DNA of 64,000 bases from positions 434,001-498,000 of the forward strand of contig JARVLF010000021.1 of NCBI GenBank assembly GCA_030849465.1, written 5' to 3'. Source of the stretch: Moesziomyces globuligerus. Its lineage: Eukaryota > Basidiomycota > Ustilaginomycetes > Ustilaginales > Ustilaginaceae. A program made the position numbers and the translations under genes. Position 1 is the stretch's first letter, and every line of letters starts with the position of its first letter. This document shows, piece after piece, positions 10,235 to 22,200 of the stretch. The notes beneath the pieces were generated by a model, which saw only the letters and a list, made by a program, of their open reading frames with translations, was not told the origin of the DNA and searched no databases.

Positions 10235-10372
10235 GCCACCTGTAGTGGCTAAAAAACAAGCCATCCGTGGTGGCTTGATATTCCAAGCCACTAGAGTGTG
10301 CGTGAGTGGCTTGCGAGTGGCTTGGAGGGTAAGCCACCCGTGGTGGCTTCAGGGTGGCTTGAAAACGTCACA
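10235..10372. repeat. Dense GGTGGCTT/AAGCCACC hairpin cluster
   Basis: At least eight copies of (A)AGCCAC or GTGGCT(T) in about 140 bases in alternating orientation. One is a perfect 8-bp hairpin with a 3-base loop (10331-10349), and one nearly perfect (10258-10276). It lies just outside the right arm. Confidence 0.7.
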
Positions 10373-11480
10373 CTCCTTTTTTTGCGACATGTACGTGGTG
10401 GCTCGCGACAAGACGATCTCCTTTTTTCGCTTTATTGCACCAAAGATTGAGCGAGTTTAAATGTATTTCAAGTATGCGTGGTTGAGGCCTATACGGTCAT
10501 TGTGATTAATCATGAATTGCTTTCTGTAATTTGAACAGATACACGTTTTCCATCGACAAATATTTCACTCAACTTTCGTGTTTGGACCAAGACATGTTTT
10601 ATTGATGGATCATGAATTGTGAATCCATCGTAACGGAGAAAGTTGCGAGGTACGTTAAATTTGCTAAAGCATCCCCTAAGTCACCTGAGGTGGGATTATC
10701 CCCGAACATACCCATAAGCCTCCCAGACGCGATTGAGTGGCTAAGCATGATGGGGGCTGGCTTCGATGGAAGTGCCTGGGGTGGCTTCATTGGATGGCTT
10801 CGAAAAACGACTCGGGAAGTATGGCTAAAGGGGGGGGGAGGGGGTGCTAGCTGGTCCTTCGCCACCTCGGGAGTGAGGCATGAGTTAAAAGTTGTTCACG
10901 ACTGCTGAAGAGTTGCTCGCTGGCCACATGCGTAACACTCATTAACTTCAGAGGTCGAGAGTCTGCGCCTTGTGTCAGAGCATTCCTTTTCTTGCTTGTG
11001 GTGCGGTCACCGATGCTCCCACGCTACGATTTGTGAGTGCAGGCTGTCGGGCATGATGCCTCGATGTGTGAGGCCTGCTCATAACCCATATCGTGGCACA
11101 GCCCGTGCGGGCTGGTTTGAGCCTCATCACAAGGAGACTTCTCAGGATGAGCGGGGTCACGTGGCTCGCTGGCGTCTCATCTTGTGGCAAAGAGTGTGTG
11201 GGCTGCTTGGACCTCATCGCAATCATATTGCATAAGCGAAGTTCCGACCAAGCTGAAAATATAAAGAGGCCTAGACGATCTTCGACATATGATGGAACAG
11301 AGTCATAAGTCTCGATGAGACATAAAGGGTGCGGGCCGAGGCTCACCCGTCTGAGTCGTTCAAGCTCAATTAGCTGGACCAAACCCCTTTCCTCTCAAAG
11401 GATGCAGATGCAGTTTCTCTCTCTCCCAGCTAATTTCGTCCTTCTCTCGGTTTTCGAGACGTCTAGGGCCGGCCGGGGCG
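10373..11480. other. Gene-free region, right part of the desert
   Basis: No supportable gene. More scattered GGTGGCTT words occur around 10737-10800, and a G-run near 10830. After about 11.0 kb the composition returns towards the genomic background. Confidence 0.45.
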
Positions 11481-11484
11481 ATAG

Positions 11485-12049
11485 TCATGCGACTCGTAAG
11501 GAAGATATTGTGTCTGTCGCCATCGCCGGCCTGAAGACCGACGATAAGGCGTGAGCATCTTGTGTAACAACCCTGGCTCGAATGAAGCCAAGACCAGCGA
11601 CTACGTCTGTTTCAAACTCAAGGAGGGCGACATCCGAACGAGAATGCATCACCCGAGCAAACTCGGCGGCTTCATCAACAAGGCTGGGGATCGTGAGTGA
11701 TACGCTCCAAGGTGGCATCTTCTGGGCATGTTCGGGGCTGAGTGAGGATGTCTGACCATACTTTCGCGTATTCGCCAAACGTCGATGGAACGTTGCAGAA
11801 TTCGTCGTGCTCACGCATGGCATTGACGAAGCTTTCACGACGGAAGCTCAAGAAATCTATATCTCCGAAGGATGGCCGAACTGCCATGAAGTCCGCGTGA
11901 CTGACCTCGGGGAAGTGCGAGCCGATCCCCCCCCCCACATTTGGTGCAAACACGATCCTCCGTTCCCATTCTGAGGCGGCTGCTCTGTAGCCCTGAGGCG
12001 CCACGAGGTGCTTACTATCTGCTTCGTTTGCTGCGGTGGTGAACAGCAA
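11485..12049 (-). pseudogene. Probable broken protein-coding remnant, family unknown
   Basis: Two overlapping minus-strand frames look protein-like in sequence. The first (from 12049) runs through SEWERRIVFAPNV, SHADFMAVRPSFGDIDFLSF and STFGEYAKVWSDIL, then stops at 11675. A second, shifted frame continues with SLVDEAAEFARVMHS and GLGFIRARVV to a stop at 11485. No intron with good signals joins them. A run of ten C (11927-11936) encodes the Gly cluster of the first part. I do not recognise the family; a single gene with a frameshift is the simplest reading. Confidence 0.35.
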
Positions 12050-12109
12050 GCGGCGTCCCTGTCATCTTGCGCCGCTACTTTGCCACACCCCACCTGACCA
12101 AGCCCCAAG

Positions 12110-13785
12110 CGTCTAGCCGAATCGTCTCCTCCAGCGATCTTTGCAATCTACCTCGGCTCACAGCGCTCGCCTCCTCCTTTCAGTGTGATCAAGGTGAAGC
12201 ATGAATGTCACTCCAGCTCATGAACCGTGAGCCGCACACGATGAGGAACGTCGCGGTCGCGCTCGCTGAGCTACCCGCGACACTCGCGGTCGGCAGAGGC
12301 GATTCATACTCCCCTCGGGTATATTGTTCGAGTCAGCGTAGCGCCAAGAAGGGGATCTCAGTCTGAAGCAGACGAAGCACAAGTCGTCTCGGGTAATGTG
12401 AGTGGTAAGCCAACCGGATCTTGTACGATCTGGAACCGAATGAACCTATCCGCTGGACGCGGCTCGGCCGCACTCGCATGCGGAGATTGCTGGCCTGCTG
12501 GTTTGCTTCATTGGCTTCCAACCTCGGCGTCGACTTCTCATGTCTGCTCCCTGGGGAAGGATCGATTCTCGCAGTCTCATTGGCGCGCCGACAGGCGGTC
12601 ATCATCAGCATGCAACTTGCACCACAAAAGGTGGCGTAGGCCTGCACCAGTGTCTAGTTCACGATCAAAATCGTCCGTGATGGGCAGATTGGTCTCGATG
12701 CGACCGGAGCGTTGGGCCAGGTCTCATCTCGCAAAGAACAGGAGCGTGATGGTGTGACAAGCCAACCGACGAGCCAGCCCGGTTGGCTTCCTTTCTCACA
12801 CCAACCAGAGCGGTTCGCAGCCCTCATCCAAAGAGTCTCCCAGAACGGTGCAATTGTTTTGTCGGGGTGCATCGCAAGTCACTGAGTCTGGGGATAACAT
12901 GGGGGTACCGATGATCTGCACCAGCATCAAGCTCGAGACTGAGCCTGACGGGCAGTGCAGGCTAGCTCCGCTCATTCTGGGCAAACCAACCCGAGTTCGT
13001 GTTCAACACACCAGAGTCGTGTCGGGCAGAAATAGGGAGCGACGTGTCGAGGCGAGGATGCAATGCCCTGAGCCCACTCCTGCGCCGGGCGAAAGATGTC
13101 GCGCAAATCGGTACCTGATCGAGGAAGAAAACAGGGAGCCAGCCGCCATCCATAGACTGATCCGGCTTGGATTGAAGCAGACGCCTTTGCACGGGCGTTG
13201 GCTACGGCGCACGCTTTCCAGCCAAGCTTCGCCTCTTCCACCCTGCTCTGCCCTTTCCGCCGATCCAAGCGTCGGGCCTCGGCGCAAGGACGCGACCGCA
13301 CAGCCTTCTCGGAGCCCTCGGAGGACGTAGCTTAGAGGATGATGGATGCGAACCCCTTTTGCTGGTGAAGCGCACGACGACGTTGCCAACGGGCCGAACG
13401 CACAACATGCGCGCGTCGCCGTTGCCGAGCGGATGTAAGATGCAGGCCGTGCGAGCTGGCAAAGGTCCAAGCGATTGTGGTAAACAAGGCCCAAGCCCAT
13501 GCGTCCGGCATGCATCGGGGCTGGACGCACGCGCTCTCGAAAGCCTGAGGGCGTCGTGCGGCCACCAAAGCGGCGGGTCACGCTGTCTCACGTGTATGCA
13601 TGCGATGTGGGATCCCGGGACAGCAACCATCAACTGACCAGACAGACGCAACTCACAATCATCGCCCAAACAGCCTTCAAGAGACGACTTGGGCGCTGGT
13701 ATCAAATCGAACAATTTCACGGGTCATCTGCGAACACAAGTCATTGAGAACGAAAAAAAAACAGCGTGGCCAAGCCACGCATCTG
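12110..13785. other. Gene-free stretch upstream of the kinesin 3' end
   Basis: Overlapping frames on both strands, no domain, no good exon signals. I see nothing I can support as a gene or repeat. Confidence 0.45.
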
Positions 13786-16700
13786 CTAGCGGCCCGACTT
13801 GCGGCTCGAGAAGCTGCGCGAGCCTCTGTTGTTGCTCGCGCTCTGGTAGACCGCCTCAAAGAGGCTCGAGTCGCCAATCTGCTCGACGTAGTCATCCTCC
13901 TGGAGCGCCGCCTTCTTGCGCAGCTTGCGCTTCTTCTTGGGCGTCACCGCCTCCTCGACCACCATGCTCGCATCGCTCAGGTCGGTCAGCGCGCTCGCCT
14001 CGACCAGGATCGATGCGTCGCGCGACGAGATGCGCGACTTGTTGGACGAGCGGCGTCCCCGCGCAGTGCTTGTGGTGCTCGTGCTGCTGCGCGCCGTATT
14101 GACCGTGCTGGCTCGCCCCGACTTGCGTCGCGGCGGCGGAGGCGCCTCCTCCTCGCTGTCCGACTCGGCATTGGCGTCGAAGGACGAGTCGGAGGAGTCG
14201 GCGGCTGCGGACGAGCTGTGCATCGATTCGAGGCTGACATCAGGAATCTCGACATAGACTTCGCCGAATTGCGCGCCGGATTGACTTGGCGCTTCGTCAT
14301 CGCTGTCCGAGTCCTGAGCTTCAGACCGATCCACGCTCACCTCGTCTCCGGCGTCGCTGGCAGCCGAGGACATTTGCTCATCTTCGTCACTGAGTTGGCT
14401 GCCGTCTTCGTCCGAGTCCGAGTCGGAGCCGTCCTCCTCCTCGACGACCTCGACGACCGAGTCCTCCTCCTCCTCCTCCTCCTCGTCGACCTTGGGCGAG
14501 CTTTCTTTGGAGGAGATGCTGATGGGTTTGTCCGAGGATGCGACGCGAGGTTGCCTTCCTGGCCGGAGGATGGCTGACTCGTCGTCCTCCGAAGCATCGT
14601 CGTCGTCTTCGGAGTCATCGCCGGCGTTGAACGAGCGCGAGACCTCTCCCTCGGTGGCGTCGTCAAAGACACTTTCGCCGCCGCTGAGCTCGTTCATGCT
14701 TTGATCGGTGCCGGATGGCTTGGAGGCGGCGAGGGAGCCCTCGACTTCGGCCTCTTCGTCGTGGCCGGACTCGCCGTGCTCGTCGCTGTAGTCGGATTCA
14801 AGGTCATCGGCATCGCTGTCGGCGGCGAGGTCGGACTCGTTGCGGGCATTGGTGCTGACGAGGAGGTCGATCTTGCGGTTCATGAACTGGGCGTTCTCCT
14901 CGGCGTCGTTCATCATGCGGCAGTTGTAGAAGTCCTCCATCTCGAGGAGCCGCTTCTCCATCTCGTCGACCATTTCCTTGCGAACCTCGGCTTCGATGGT
15001 GGCGCATCGAAGCTCGGCAGCGTAGAGTCTTTGGCGGAGCTCTTCGTGCCTTTCGACGAGCATGTCGACAAAGGGGTCGCGTTCCTCGTCATCGCCCGAG
15101 TCCTCTTCATCTTCGATGATGGTGACGTCGGCGCTTGCGCTTGTCTCGGCGTCCGAGAGAGCAAGGTCGACGCTGGACTTGGACTTGGGCAGAGCGCGTG
15201 AGGCAGGAGTGCGTTGATCTTTGAGTGCGGGGAGGGGAGGCAGCATCTTGGTGACGGGCGCGGTGGGACGTGCGACAGCTACGTCCTTTGCGATGGCGCT
15301 GAAGCGCATGACGTGCGCGTTTTCCTCGAAGCCCGTGTCGTAAGGATTTGCGTTGACGATCATGACCGCTTTGCCCTCGCCGACAAAGAAGCTCTGGAAG
15401 AGTTCGGTGAGTTTGGAGTGACGAAAGGGGACGATGCTGAGGCGACGCTTGACGGTCTGGGCCTGGCCACCTTCGGTGGAGCCGGTGAGTCGGACCTGGT
15501 TCTTGCGGAGGGTGTCGAGGCACTGGCCGAGGCACATGAGGCTCTTGTTGATGTTGCCGGCTTCCTTGAGGCGGTCTCCGCCAGAGAGGCCAGTGTTTGC
15601 GACGCGTTCGCTGCCGGCGAGATCGACGATGCTGAGACGAGCGGTGGTGAACGAGTCGAGATCGTCGTCGGAAAGGTTGGCGAGGCCGCCGTGGTGGCGG
15701 ATGACTTTGATGGTGAAGATGCCGTGGCTTCTGGAGCTAGCGCGGTTAGCCATGGTGCCGAAGACGGCGCGATTTTCTTCGCCTCGGTGGAGGAGATCGC
15801 GGGCTTCGTCGGCCGAGTTGATTTTGATCTCACGCAGGCCGTCGACGTACTTGCCGCCATTGTCTTGATCCCGTTTGAGGCTGAGGGGCTTTCTGTTGAG
15901 GGTGATGCTGGCGCTCGGGGGAATGGAGTTGGGGGCGGCGTTGGCCATGTTGGCGAGGCTCCAGTTGGAGCCCCGGACAGACTCTGAGCGACCGAGGGTG
16001 GAGCCGGGGGAGACGTCGAGGAGGTCGAAGAGCTTCTCGTTGTAGACCTCGACGTAGCTGGCAAAGACGCTGTAGCGGAGGTTGCGATCGACGAGGACCT
16101 TGGTGTCGTCGTGTTCCATGAGCTTCGAGGGACGGGCGACGCGAGCGGGAGCTTCTGCGAGGAGCCTGCGAGAGATGCTGGGGATCATGAAAGGGTTGAC
16201 GCCGAGCGCAGGGGAGGAGTCGGGCGCTGCGGAGCGCTTATCGAGGCGGCGAACGCACGAAGCGCCGAATGGCTCGATGTTGGCGGAGCTCTCTAGGCCT
16301 TTGATGCTGTTGAAGATGACGTCTAGCGCACGCGGGAGGATGCCTGCACCCCCTGGCGAGCTGTTGCCCATGACGGTGTGGGACTTGCCCGAGTTTGTGA
16401 CGCCGTAGGTGAACATGAGGCCACTCTCGCCCTGAAGGAGCGCTTCTACAAGCGGAAGCGTGGTCTGCTGGAAGAAGGCAGCCTGGGATTGGTCCTGGGG
16501 CGCGGTGGCAGAAGAGTGATTCTGTGGACCGAAGACTTTGGAGAAGATGTACTTGGTAGGCGGGGCGAGGCTTGTTGTGCGGGACCTTGCGCCTGGAACG
16601 CCGCTAGGATAGGCTTGGTGTGGCGGAGGCTGCATGAGGATTTCGGTGTCGCTGACGACCTCGATGTAAGGACGAGTGCTGTGGTTGTGTGAGTCTGTGG

Positions 16701-17169
16701 GGGGAGGGCGAATGCGGAGGTAGGCCTTGATGGGCTCGATGTCGAGGAGTCTGGACTGATCTTCGGCGGAAGTGGCGGTGAGCCTGGAGTTGTCGGCGGC
16801 GACGGTGTGGAGGGCGCGCATGTCGGATTTGCGTTGGGTGAGGGTGGACTTGGGGCGAGGGGTGGGGATGCCTGCGGGCTCTGTGTCTGTGCGTTTGCGC
16901 CTGGGCTGCGGCGTGTTTGCGGCGGAGGTGGAAGCTGCCATGTTGCGAAGGGCAGAGATGTGGGAGGAGGAGGCTGACGAGGAGAGCTTTGGCTTTGATG
17001 CCGACTGGAGGTGAGGCGGGAGGATGCGCTTGGAGGCGTGTGCATTGGTGATGTTGGACATGCTTGCGCGCGAGGGCAAGAGATGTGGAGCCGATTTCGC
17101 CTTGGGGGTGGCGAGGCTGGGATCGTTCTCGCCGTCCGGGGTGGCGTGCCTGGAAGATGGTTTGGCCAT
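13786..17169 (-). CDS. Kinesin motor protein, kinesin-6-like
   Basis: 1127 residues, no intron. The motor domain spans about residues 145-635: P-loop YGVTNSGKSHTVMG (256-263 = GVTNSGKS), switch I NRASSRSHGIF (SSRSH 478-482) and switch II DLAGSE (516-521). The GVTNSGK form of the P-loop and the large insertions inside the motor (about 295-350 and 385-440) are features of the kinesin-6 (KIF20/KIF23, Klp9) group, which acts on the spindle midzone and in cytokinesis. After the motor come a short helical region with DEMEKRLLEMEDFYNCRMM, then a long Ser/Asp/Glu-rich low-complexity tail with a KKKRKLRKK basic cluster, a likely nuclear signal. The N-terminal 140 residues are Ser/Pro-rich with TP sites typical of CDK targets. 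It is divergent from ADE1. Class assignment is inference; the kinesin call is secure. Confidence 0.9.
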   Translation of the reverse strand: MAKPSSRHATPDGENDPSLATPKAKSAPHLLPSRASMSNITNAHASKRILPPHLQSASKPKLSSSASSSHISALRNMAASTSAANTPQPRRKRTDTEPAGIPTPRPKSTLTQRKSDMRALHTVAADNSRLTATSAEDQSRLLDIEPIKAYLRIRPPPTDSHNHSTRPYIEVVSDTEILMQPPPHQAYPSGVPGARSRTTSLAPPTKYIFSKVFGPQNHSSATAPQDQSQAAFFQQTTLPLVEALLQGESGLMFTYGVTNSGKSHTVMGNSSPGGAGILPRALDVIFNSIKGLESSANIEPFGASCVRRLDKRSAAPDSSPALGVNPFMIPSISRRLLAEAPARVARPSKLMEHDDTKVLVDRNLRYSVFASYVEVYNEKLFDLLDVSPGSTLGRSESVRGSNWSLANMANAAPNSIPPSASITLNRKPLSLKRDQDNGGKYVDGLREIKINSADEARDLLHRGEENRAVFGTMANRASSRSHGIFTIKVIRHHGGLANLSDDDLDSFTTARLSIVDLAGSERVANTGLSGGDRLKEAGNINKSLMCLGQCLDTLRKNQVRLTGSTEGGQAQTVKRRLSIVPFRHSKLTELFQSFFVGEGKAVMIVNANPYDTGFEENAHVMRFSAIAKDVAVARPTAPVTKMLPPLPALKDQRTPASRALPKSKSSVDLALSDAETSASADVTIIEDEEDSGDDEERDPFVDMLVERHEELRQRLYAAELRCATIEAEVRKEMVDEMEKRLLEMEDFYNCRMMNDAEENAQFMNRKIDLLVSTNARNESDLAADSDADDLESDYSDEHGESGHDEEAEVEGSLAASKPSGTDQSMNELSGGESVFDDATEGEVSRSFNAGDDSEDDDDASEDDESAILRPGRQPRVASSDKPISISSKESSPKVDEEEEEEEDSVVEVVEEEDGSDSDSDEDGSQLSDEDEQMSSAASDAGDEVSVDRSEAQDSDSDDEAPSQSGAQFGEVYVEIPDVSLESMHSSSAAADSSDSSFDANAESDSEEEAPPPPRRKSGRASTVNTARSSTSTTSTARGRRSSNKSRISSRDASILVEASALTDLSDASMVVEEAVTPKKKRKLRKKAALQEDDYVEQIGDSSLFEAVYQSASNNRGSRSFSSRKSGR

Positions 17170-17850
17170 GATGGCCTTCGCTTACGGTGTAGGAGGGGTT
17201 GGTATATGCGGATGCGAACGCTGATGGTGGTAGGGCGAGTGGATGAGGATGTTGGCAGCGTGTGCGTGTGTGTGCGTGTGCGACTGATGACTGCTCATGT
17301 GCTGCGTGTTTCCGGTTTCCCGAGCCAAAATCCGACGCGCCGAGTGTTGTTCTCCACTCGACTCGACTCGACGCCCTCTCTCTCCACATGACGCCGCCTC
17401 GTGCCACGCATACGGAACGCCTCGATGCACCGCTCTTTTTTCATCACATGGACATCACATGTGTAGTCATTCCTTCATTCCTTTGAGATGTCCCTACGAT
17501 GTGTCGTCTAGTGCAAATGGCAACGGTGGGTCAGCAAGTTGGCAGTGAGAGTGCCGAGAGTGCCGAGTGGTTGTTCATTCGAGCTGCGGTGGCAGAGCAG
17601 CTGCGCGTCCGCCCACGTTCGGACCAGATCACGTGGAGCCAAATTTCAAGATGTTAGACCCCCTTTCTTGCTCGAAATGCGCAAAGCCGAACGGCGAAAA
17701 AAAATGGCAGGCAAAGGCTCGAATGACTCGGCTTTCGGACGTTAGTAAAGGCAGCCGACATGGTCCGAGCTGAGCTTCGCTTCCACTGACTTGCAGCTTG
17801 CCATTCAACCACACCTGGCGTGTCTCGCATCCCTCTCTCTTTCCTCAGCC
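17170..17850. promoter_or_regulatory. Divergent promoter region, kinesin-6-like gene and ADE1
   Basis: 680 bases separate the two starts. It contains a (GT)n-like run near 17260-17282. No TATA or known factor site is obvious. Confidence 0.4.
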
Positions 17851-18988
17851 ATGTCGCAAGCGGCCATCGTCACAACACAGCTGCCTCTCGATCTCATCGC
17901 AAAGGGTAAGGTCCGCGATGTCTACGACGCAGGCCTCACCCACGGCCCGCACGCAGGCGCCATCCTCTTTGTAGCAACCGATCGTATCTCGGCTTTCGAT
18001 ATCATCCTCCAGAACGTAAGTCGCTCCTAAGCCCACCCACCTACCTTGCGCTTTTCGCAGCGGCGTATACGCTGACGCACCTTCTGCCACCTCGTGTTCG
18101 TCCCGCAGGGTATTCCCAACAAGGGCAAGCTCCTCCACGCACTCTCCACCTTCTGGTTCGGCCTCCTGACGCCTTCGCTCATCGAGTCGCACATCATCGC
18201 CACCGACTACGACGACTTCCCCGCAGAGCTCAAGCACAAGCTCGACGCCGTAAAGCACCAGGTCGAGGGCCGCTCCATGCTCGTCAGGCGCGCAAAGGTG
18301 CTGCCCATCGAGGCCATCGTTCGCGGCTACATCACTGGCAGCGGCTGGGCCGAGTACAAGCGCTCCGGCACCGTCCACGGCATCCAACTCGACAAAGGCC
18401 TCCAAGAGAGCCAGGAGATCCCCAACGGCCCTCTCTTCACCCCGAGCACAAAGGCAGACCAAGGCGATCACGACGAAAACATCCACCCCGACAAAGGTAA
18501 GCCCACACTTGCCTCACCTCGTCACCACACCACCGTGCTTGATACTGATCCCACCTGCTTTCCTTGGCTACCTAGTCGCCGAGATCATCGGCGCGGATCG
18601 CGCCGCAGAGATGGCCAAGGCGGCCGTGGCGCTCTACTCGAAGGCCGCCGCACACGCAAAGTCGAGGGGCATCATCCTCGCCGACACCAAGTTCGAGTTC
18701 GGCCTCGTCGCCTCGGCCTCGGGCTCGGGCGAGGAGCAGATGATCCTGGTCGACGAGGTGCTGACGCCGGACAGCTCGCGCTTCTGGTCCGCCGAGGCCT
18801 ACGCCGTCGGCCGCGGCCAGGAGAGCTTCGACAAGCAGTACGTCCGCGACTGGCTCAAGGCAAACGGCCTCGACAAGGCCGCTGACCAGGGCATCCCCGT
18901 CAGCCTTCCCGACGACGTCGTCAAACGCACAGAGCAAAAGTACAGAGAGGCCTACCAGCTCATCACCGGCCAAAAGTACTCCGCATAG
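17851..18988 (+). CDS. ADE1: Phosphoribosylaminoimidazole-succinocarboxamide synthase (SAICAR synthetase)
   Basis: Three exons, join(17851..18015,18109..18496,18576..18988), 321 residues, close to the yeast enzyme. Donors are GTAAGT and GTAAGC; acceptors are CCCGCAG|G and ACCTAG|T; introns are 93 and 79 bp. It joins CAIR and aspartate with ATP to make SAICAR in de novo purine synthesis, in the cytosol. Family motifs: [10 protein letters not shown] near the N-terminus, [36 protein letters not shown] and [14 protein letters not shown]. The first intron falls directly after DIILQN and the second inside the Lys codon before VAEIIGADR. Its 3' end is convergent with the kinesin-5 gene, 256 bases away. 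Confidence 0.96.
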
Positions 18989-19244
18989 CCTCCTTCCACC
19001 ACCTCTCTCTTGCTCACCTTCGTCCAACTGTCTCTCGCCAGTCCTGGCTCCTTTGGGCCCTTGTCGATTCCATCTGAAAGGTGGCCCACTCCGGCGAGGT
19101 ATACGATTGCGGTCGAGAGGAGAGGTTGTACACGAGCCAAACTGAAAGAACAAAAGCAGAAAACAGGCACAAGGGCCGAGGGGAAAAGACCGAAGGATAG
19201 AAAAACAAAACCGTCGTGGGGATGGAAGGGGAATGGTCACGAAT

Positions 19245-22200
19245 CTAGGAGCGCGCACGCTTGCTGGTGGGGAGGGCTGAGGCGGTGAGTTTGTTCTTGG
19301 CGCTGCGCAGCGCGGATGCGGCGGCGGGCTCGATGCGCTTGAGCGGGGCCATCTCTTCGCTCGAGAGCGAGCTCGGCAGGTTGTTGTGGCTGAACGCCAG
19401 TTCTCGCAGCGGCCTCGAGCTCGTGCGCACCGCGCGCGGCGGTGCTTCCACCGGCGCAGACGCGGGCGCTTCCACCGACGTCTCGATCGCCAGATCCGCA
19501 CTACCATCCGCCGACGCAGCCAAAGCCTCGGCGCCGTCGTCGAGACCTCGGTCCGGGTCGGACGAGATGGCGGCGTCCGAACTCGCCGGTTCGGTGGGGA
19601 GCGAAGACGCGAGCAGGGTATCGTCCACCCTTCTACCCGCCTCGATCGCCTCGTCTCGACTCGCAGGCACGAGCTTCCACCGCCCGGGCATCTTCCATGC
19701 TCGCTTCTGCGGCGTCTGGCCCGTGCTCGCATCCTCCCTGAACCTCGCCACGAGCATCGTATTCGAATCCGAGGACAAGCCGCGGAGACTCGCGCCCATG
19801 GCCTCGTTCCACGCCTCCGCCTCCAGCCGCCTCTCATCCACCATGCCTGCTAAGCCGTTGGCCGCTTCGGCCACCTCGTGCGAGTTGGTGGCGACGCTGG
19901 TGGCGACGGCGTCAAACGTCTCGGTGAGCTTGGTGTTGGTCGCCTTGATCTTGGCCGACTGCGCCTTGGCGCGCGCCTCGACCTCGTCCCGAACGCGGCC
20001 GGTGAGGCTGCCGATCTCGCCCTGGCCACGCGCCGTGGCGGTGCTCCAACCCGAGAGATCGTCCTCGATGGCCGAGGCGAACGCGTCCATCTTTGTGCCG
20101 AGCTCGCGGCTCGCCTGCGCGACGTCGGTCACGATCGTCCGCGTCTGCTCGACCAGCGCCGTCTGCGACGTCTCGAGCTGCGTCCCCATGTCGCCCGCCG
20201 CTGTGGAGAGCGCTTCGAACTGCTCACGCTGCTGCGCACCGTGCGATTGCGAGGCGTCGGTGGAGCGCACTACGAGCGCCTGAGCCGTGGCCATGGATGC
20301 CGCCACCGACGTCTCCTGCTGCTCGGTGAATCGATCCAGGAGCCGACCAAAGTCGGCCATCAGCTCGCCCTTGAGCGAGGCGTTGGTCCGGCGCATCTCG
20401 TCGACCGTCGCGGCGAGCAGCGCATTCTGCTCGCGCAGACGCTCCATCTCGTCGTCGTTGGCCGCCTGCGCAGCCTGCCGTGCGCGCGCGATCTGGTCCC
20501 GATGCTGCTCGTTGATCGCACGCACCTCTTGCAGCGTCGCCGCATGCGCCTGCACCACCTCGTCGAGCGAGGCGGCGACGTGCGTGAAGCGCTGCGTGTT
20601 GGCCAGCACCACATCGTTGATCGCCCCGCGACACGTCTGCTTGAGCGAACCGAGGCTCGCCTCGCTCGCCGCCTGCAGCTCGTGCACCGTGGCATCCAGC
20701 TCGCCGAGCAGCCCGACGAGCACGTCCTTGGACTCGAGCTGACCCGAGCGCACCTCGCGCAGCGAGCTCGAGATCTTTTTGAGCCGCGCCTGCAGCCACT
20801 GGTTCTGCTCCTCTTGCCGGCTCTCGGTCGCACCGACGAGGTCGTGTAGACTCGACTTGAGCGAGCTGCTGAAGTGACCCTCGGCCTCGTGGAAGGCGGC
20901 GAGACTCGCCTCGAGGTCCGAGGCGCGCTGCGAGACGGCGTTGCGGCAGTCGACGACGAGCGCGCGGTTGGCCTGCTCGACGGCCGCCTTGCGCTCGAGC
21001 TTGTCAAACAGACCCTGGACGTCGGCGGTGCTCTGCTGGACGAGCTGGGCGAGCGACGAGGCGGCCTGGTCGAGCTGCGCCTCGCTGGCCATGTAGGCCT
21101 TGCGCAGCGCCACCTCCTCCTCCACCGTGCGCTCGAGCGAGTTGGCCTTTGCGATGAGCGACTCGAGTTCGGCGATGCGATCCGCACACTCGGCTTTGGC
21201 GATGCGGACCTCGTTGTCGCGCTTGACGAGGAGCTGCATGTTGTGTTCGAACTGCTCCTTGAGGCTGTTGAGCTTGCTCTCGGTGACCTCGGCGGCGCGT
21301 TTGAGCGCCTCGGCGAGCGTCTTGCGCTCCTCGTGCTCGGCGTGCATCGTCTTCCACGAGTCGTCGGTGAGGTAGATGCCGTTCTGGTCGCGCGACGCCT
21401 GCAGATCGCCCTTGAGCCGTTCGATCTCAAAGACGTACTCCTTGATGAGCGCGGAGCGCGTCATGCGCGTGTTGAGTTCGGGGCGGTTCTTGATGGATTT
21501 GGCGCGCAGCGCATAGTCGAGCGTCGAGAGCGTCTCCTCGATGTTTGCGCGCTCCTGCGAGACGGTGGCGATGATGCACGTCTTTGTGCGTCCGCCGAGC
21601 GACTCCTGGAGCAGACGCGTGAGCTTGGACTCGCGGTAGGGGATGTGGCTGTTCTTCTCGACCAGCGCGTTGATCACGCGGCCGAGCGTGAGGAGGCTCT
21701 GGTTGATCATGCCAGCCTCGCGCGCGCGCTTGTTCTCGGCGCCCGAACGCCCGATGTTTTCCGAGCCCGCGAGGTCGACGAGGTTGAGCTTGCCGATCTT
21801 GAGCACGTCCTCGCCGCGCGAGCCCTTGTCCTTGATGAAGACGGTCATGGTGAAGACGCTGTGCGATCGGCTGGACTGCTCGTTGCAGTTGGTGGCGGCG
21901 ATCTGACGCTTCTGACTGCCGCGACGGAGCACGGTGAGGCCGTGCGCCGCATCCTTGAGCGCGACCTCTTCGAGGCCCTGGATGACGACGCCCTTGCCGC
22001 GGGCGTCGTCGTACATGCGGAGCGCTTGCTGTGCGTCTGTGGGCGAGGCCGAGGCGTCGAGGCTGAGGAGGTCGCGGAGCTCCTCGTTGTAGAGCTCGAT
22101 GAAGGTGGCTTTGACCGAGTAGTCTTCCTTGGAGAGCTCGAGGGTGTGGAAGAGGCGGTAGAGGGAGCGCGGGATGATGCCGGCCTCTGCCGAGTAGGTG

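Noticed and set aside
9900..10337. 145-codon minus-strand frame as a protein gene
   Set aside because: It is translated repeat and tRNA-like DNA; no codon preference, domain or splice signals.
7090..11480. Centromere or subtelomere
   Set aside because: The repeat-rich, AT-shifted desert fits, but no telomere repeats, no known centromeric retroelement and no chromatin data are available; named only as a possibility.
13600..14577. 325-codon plus-strand frame overlapping the kinesin tail
   Set aside because: It is the antisense shadow of the Ser/acid-rich kinesin C-terminus (Leu/Val/Arg-rich in reverse).
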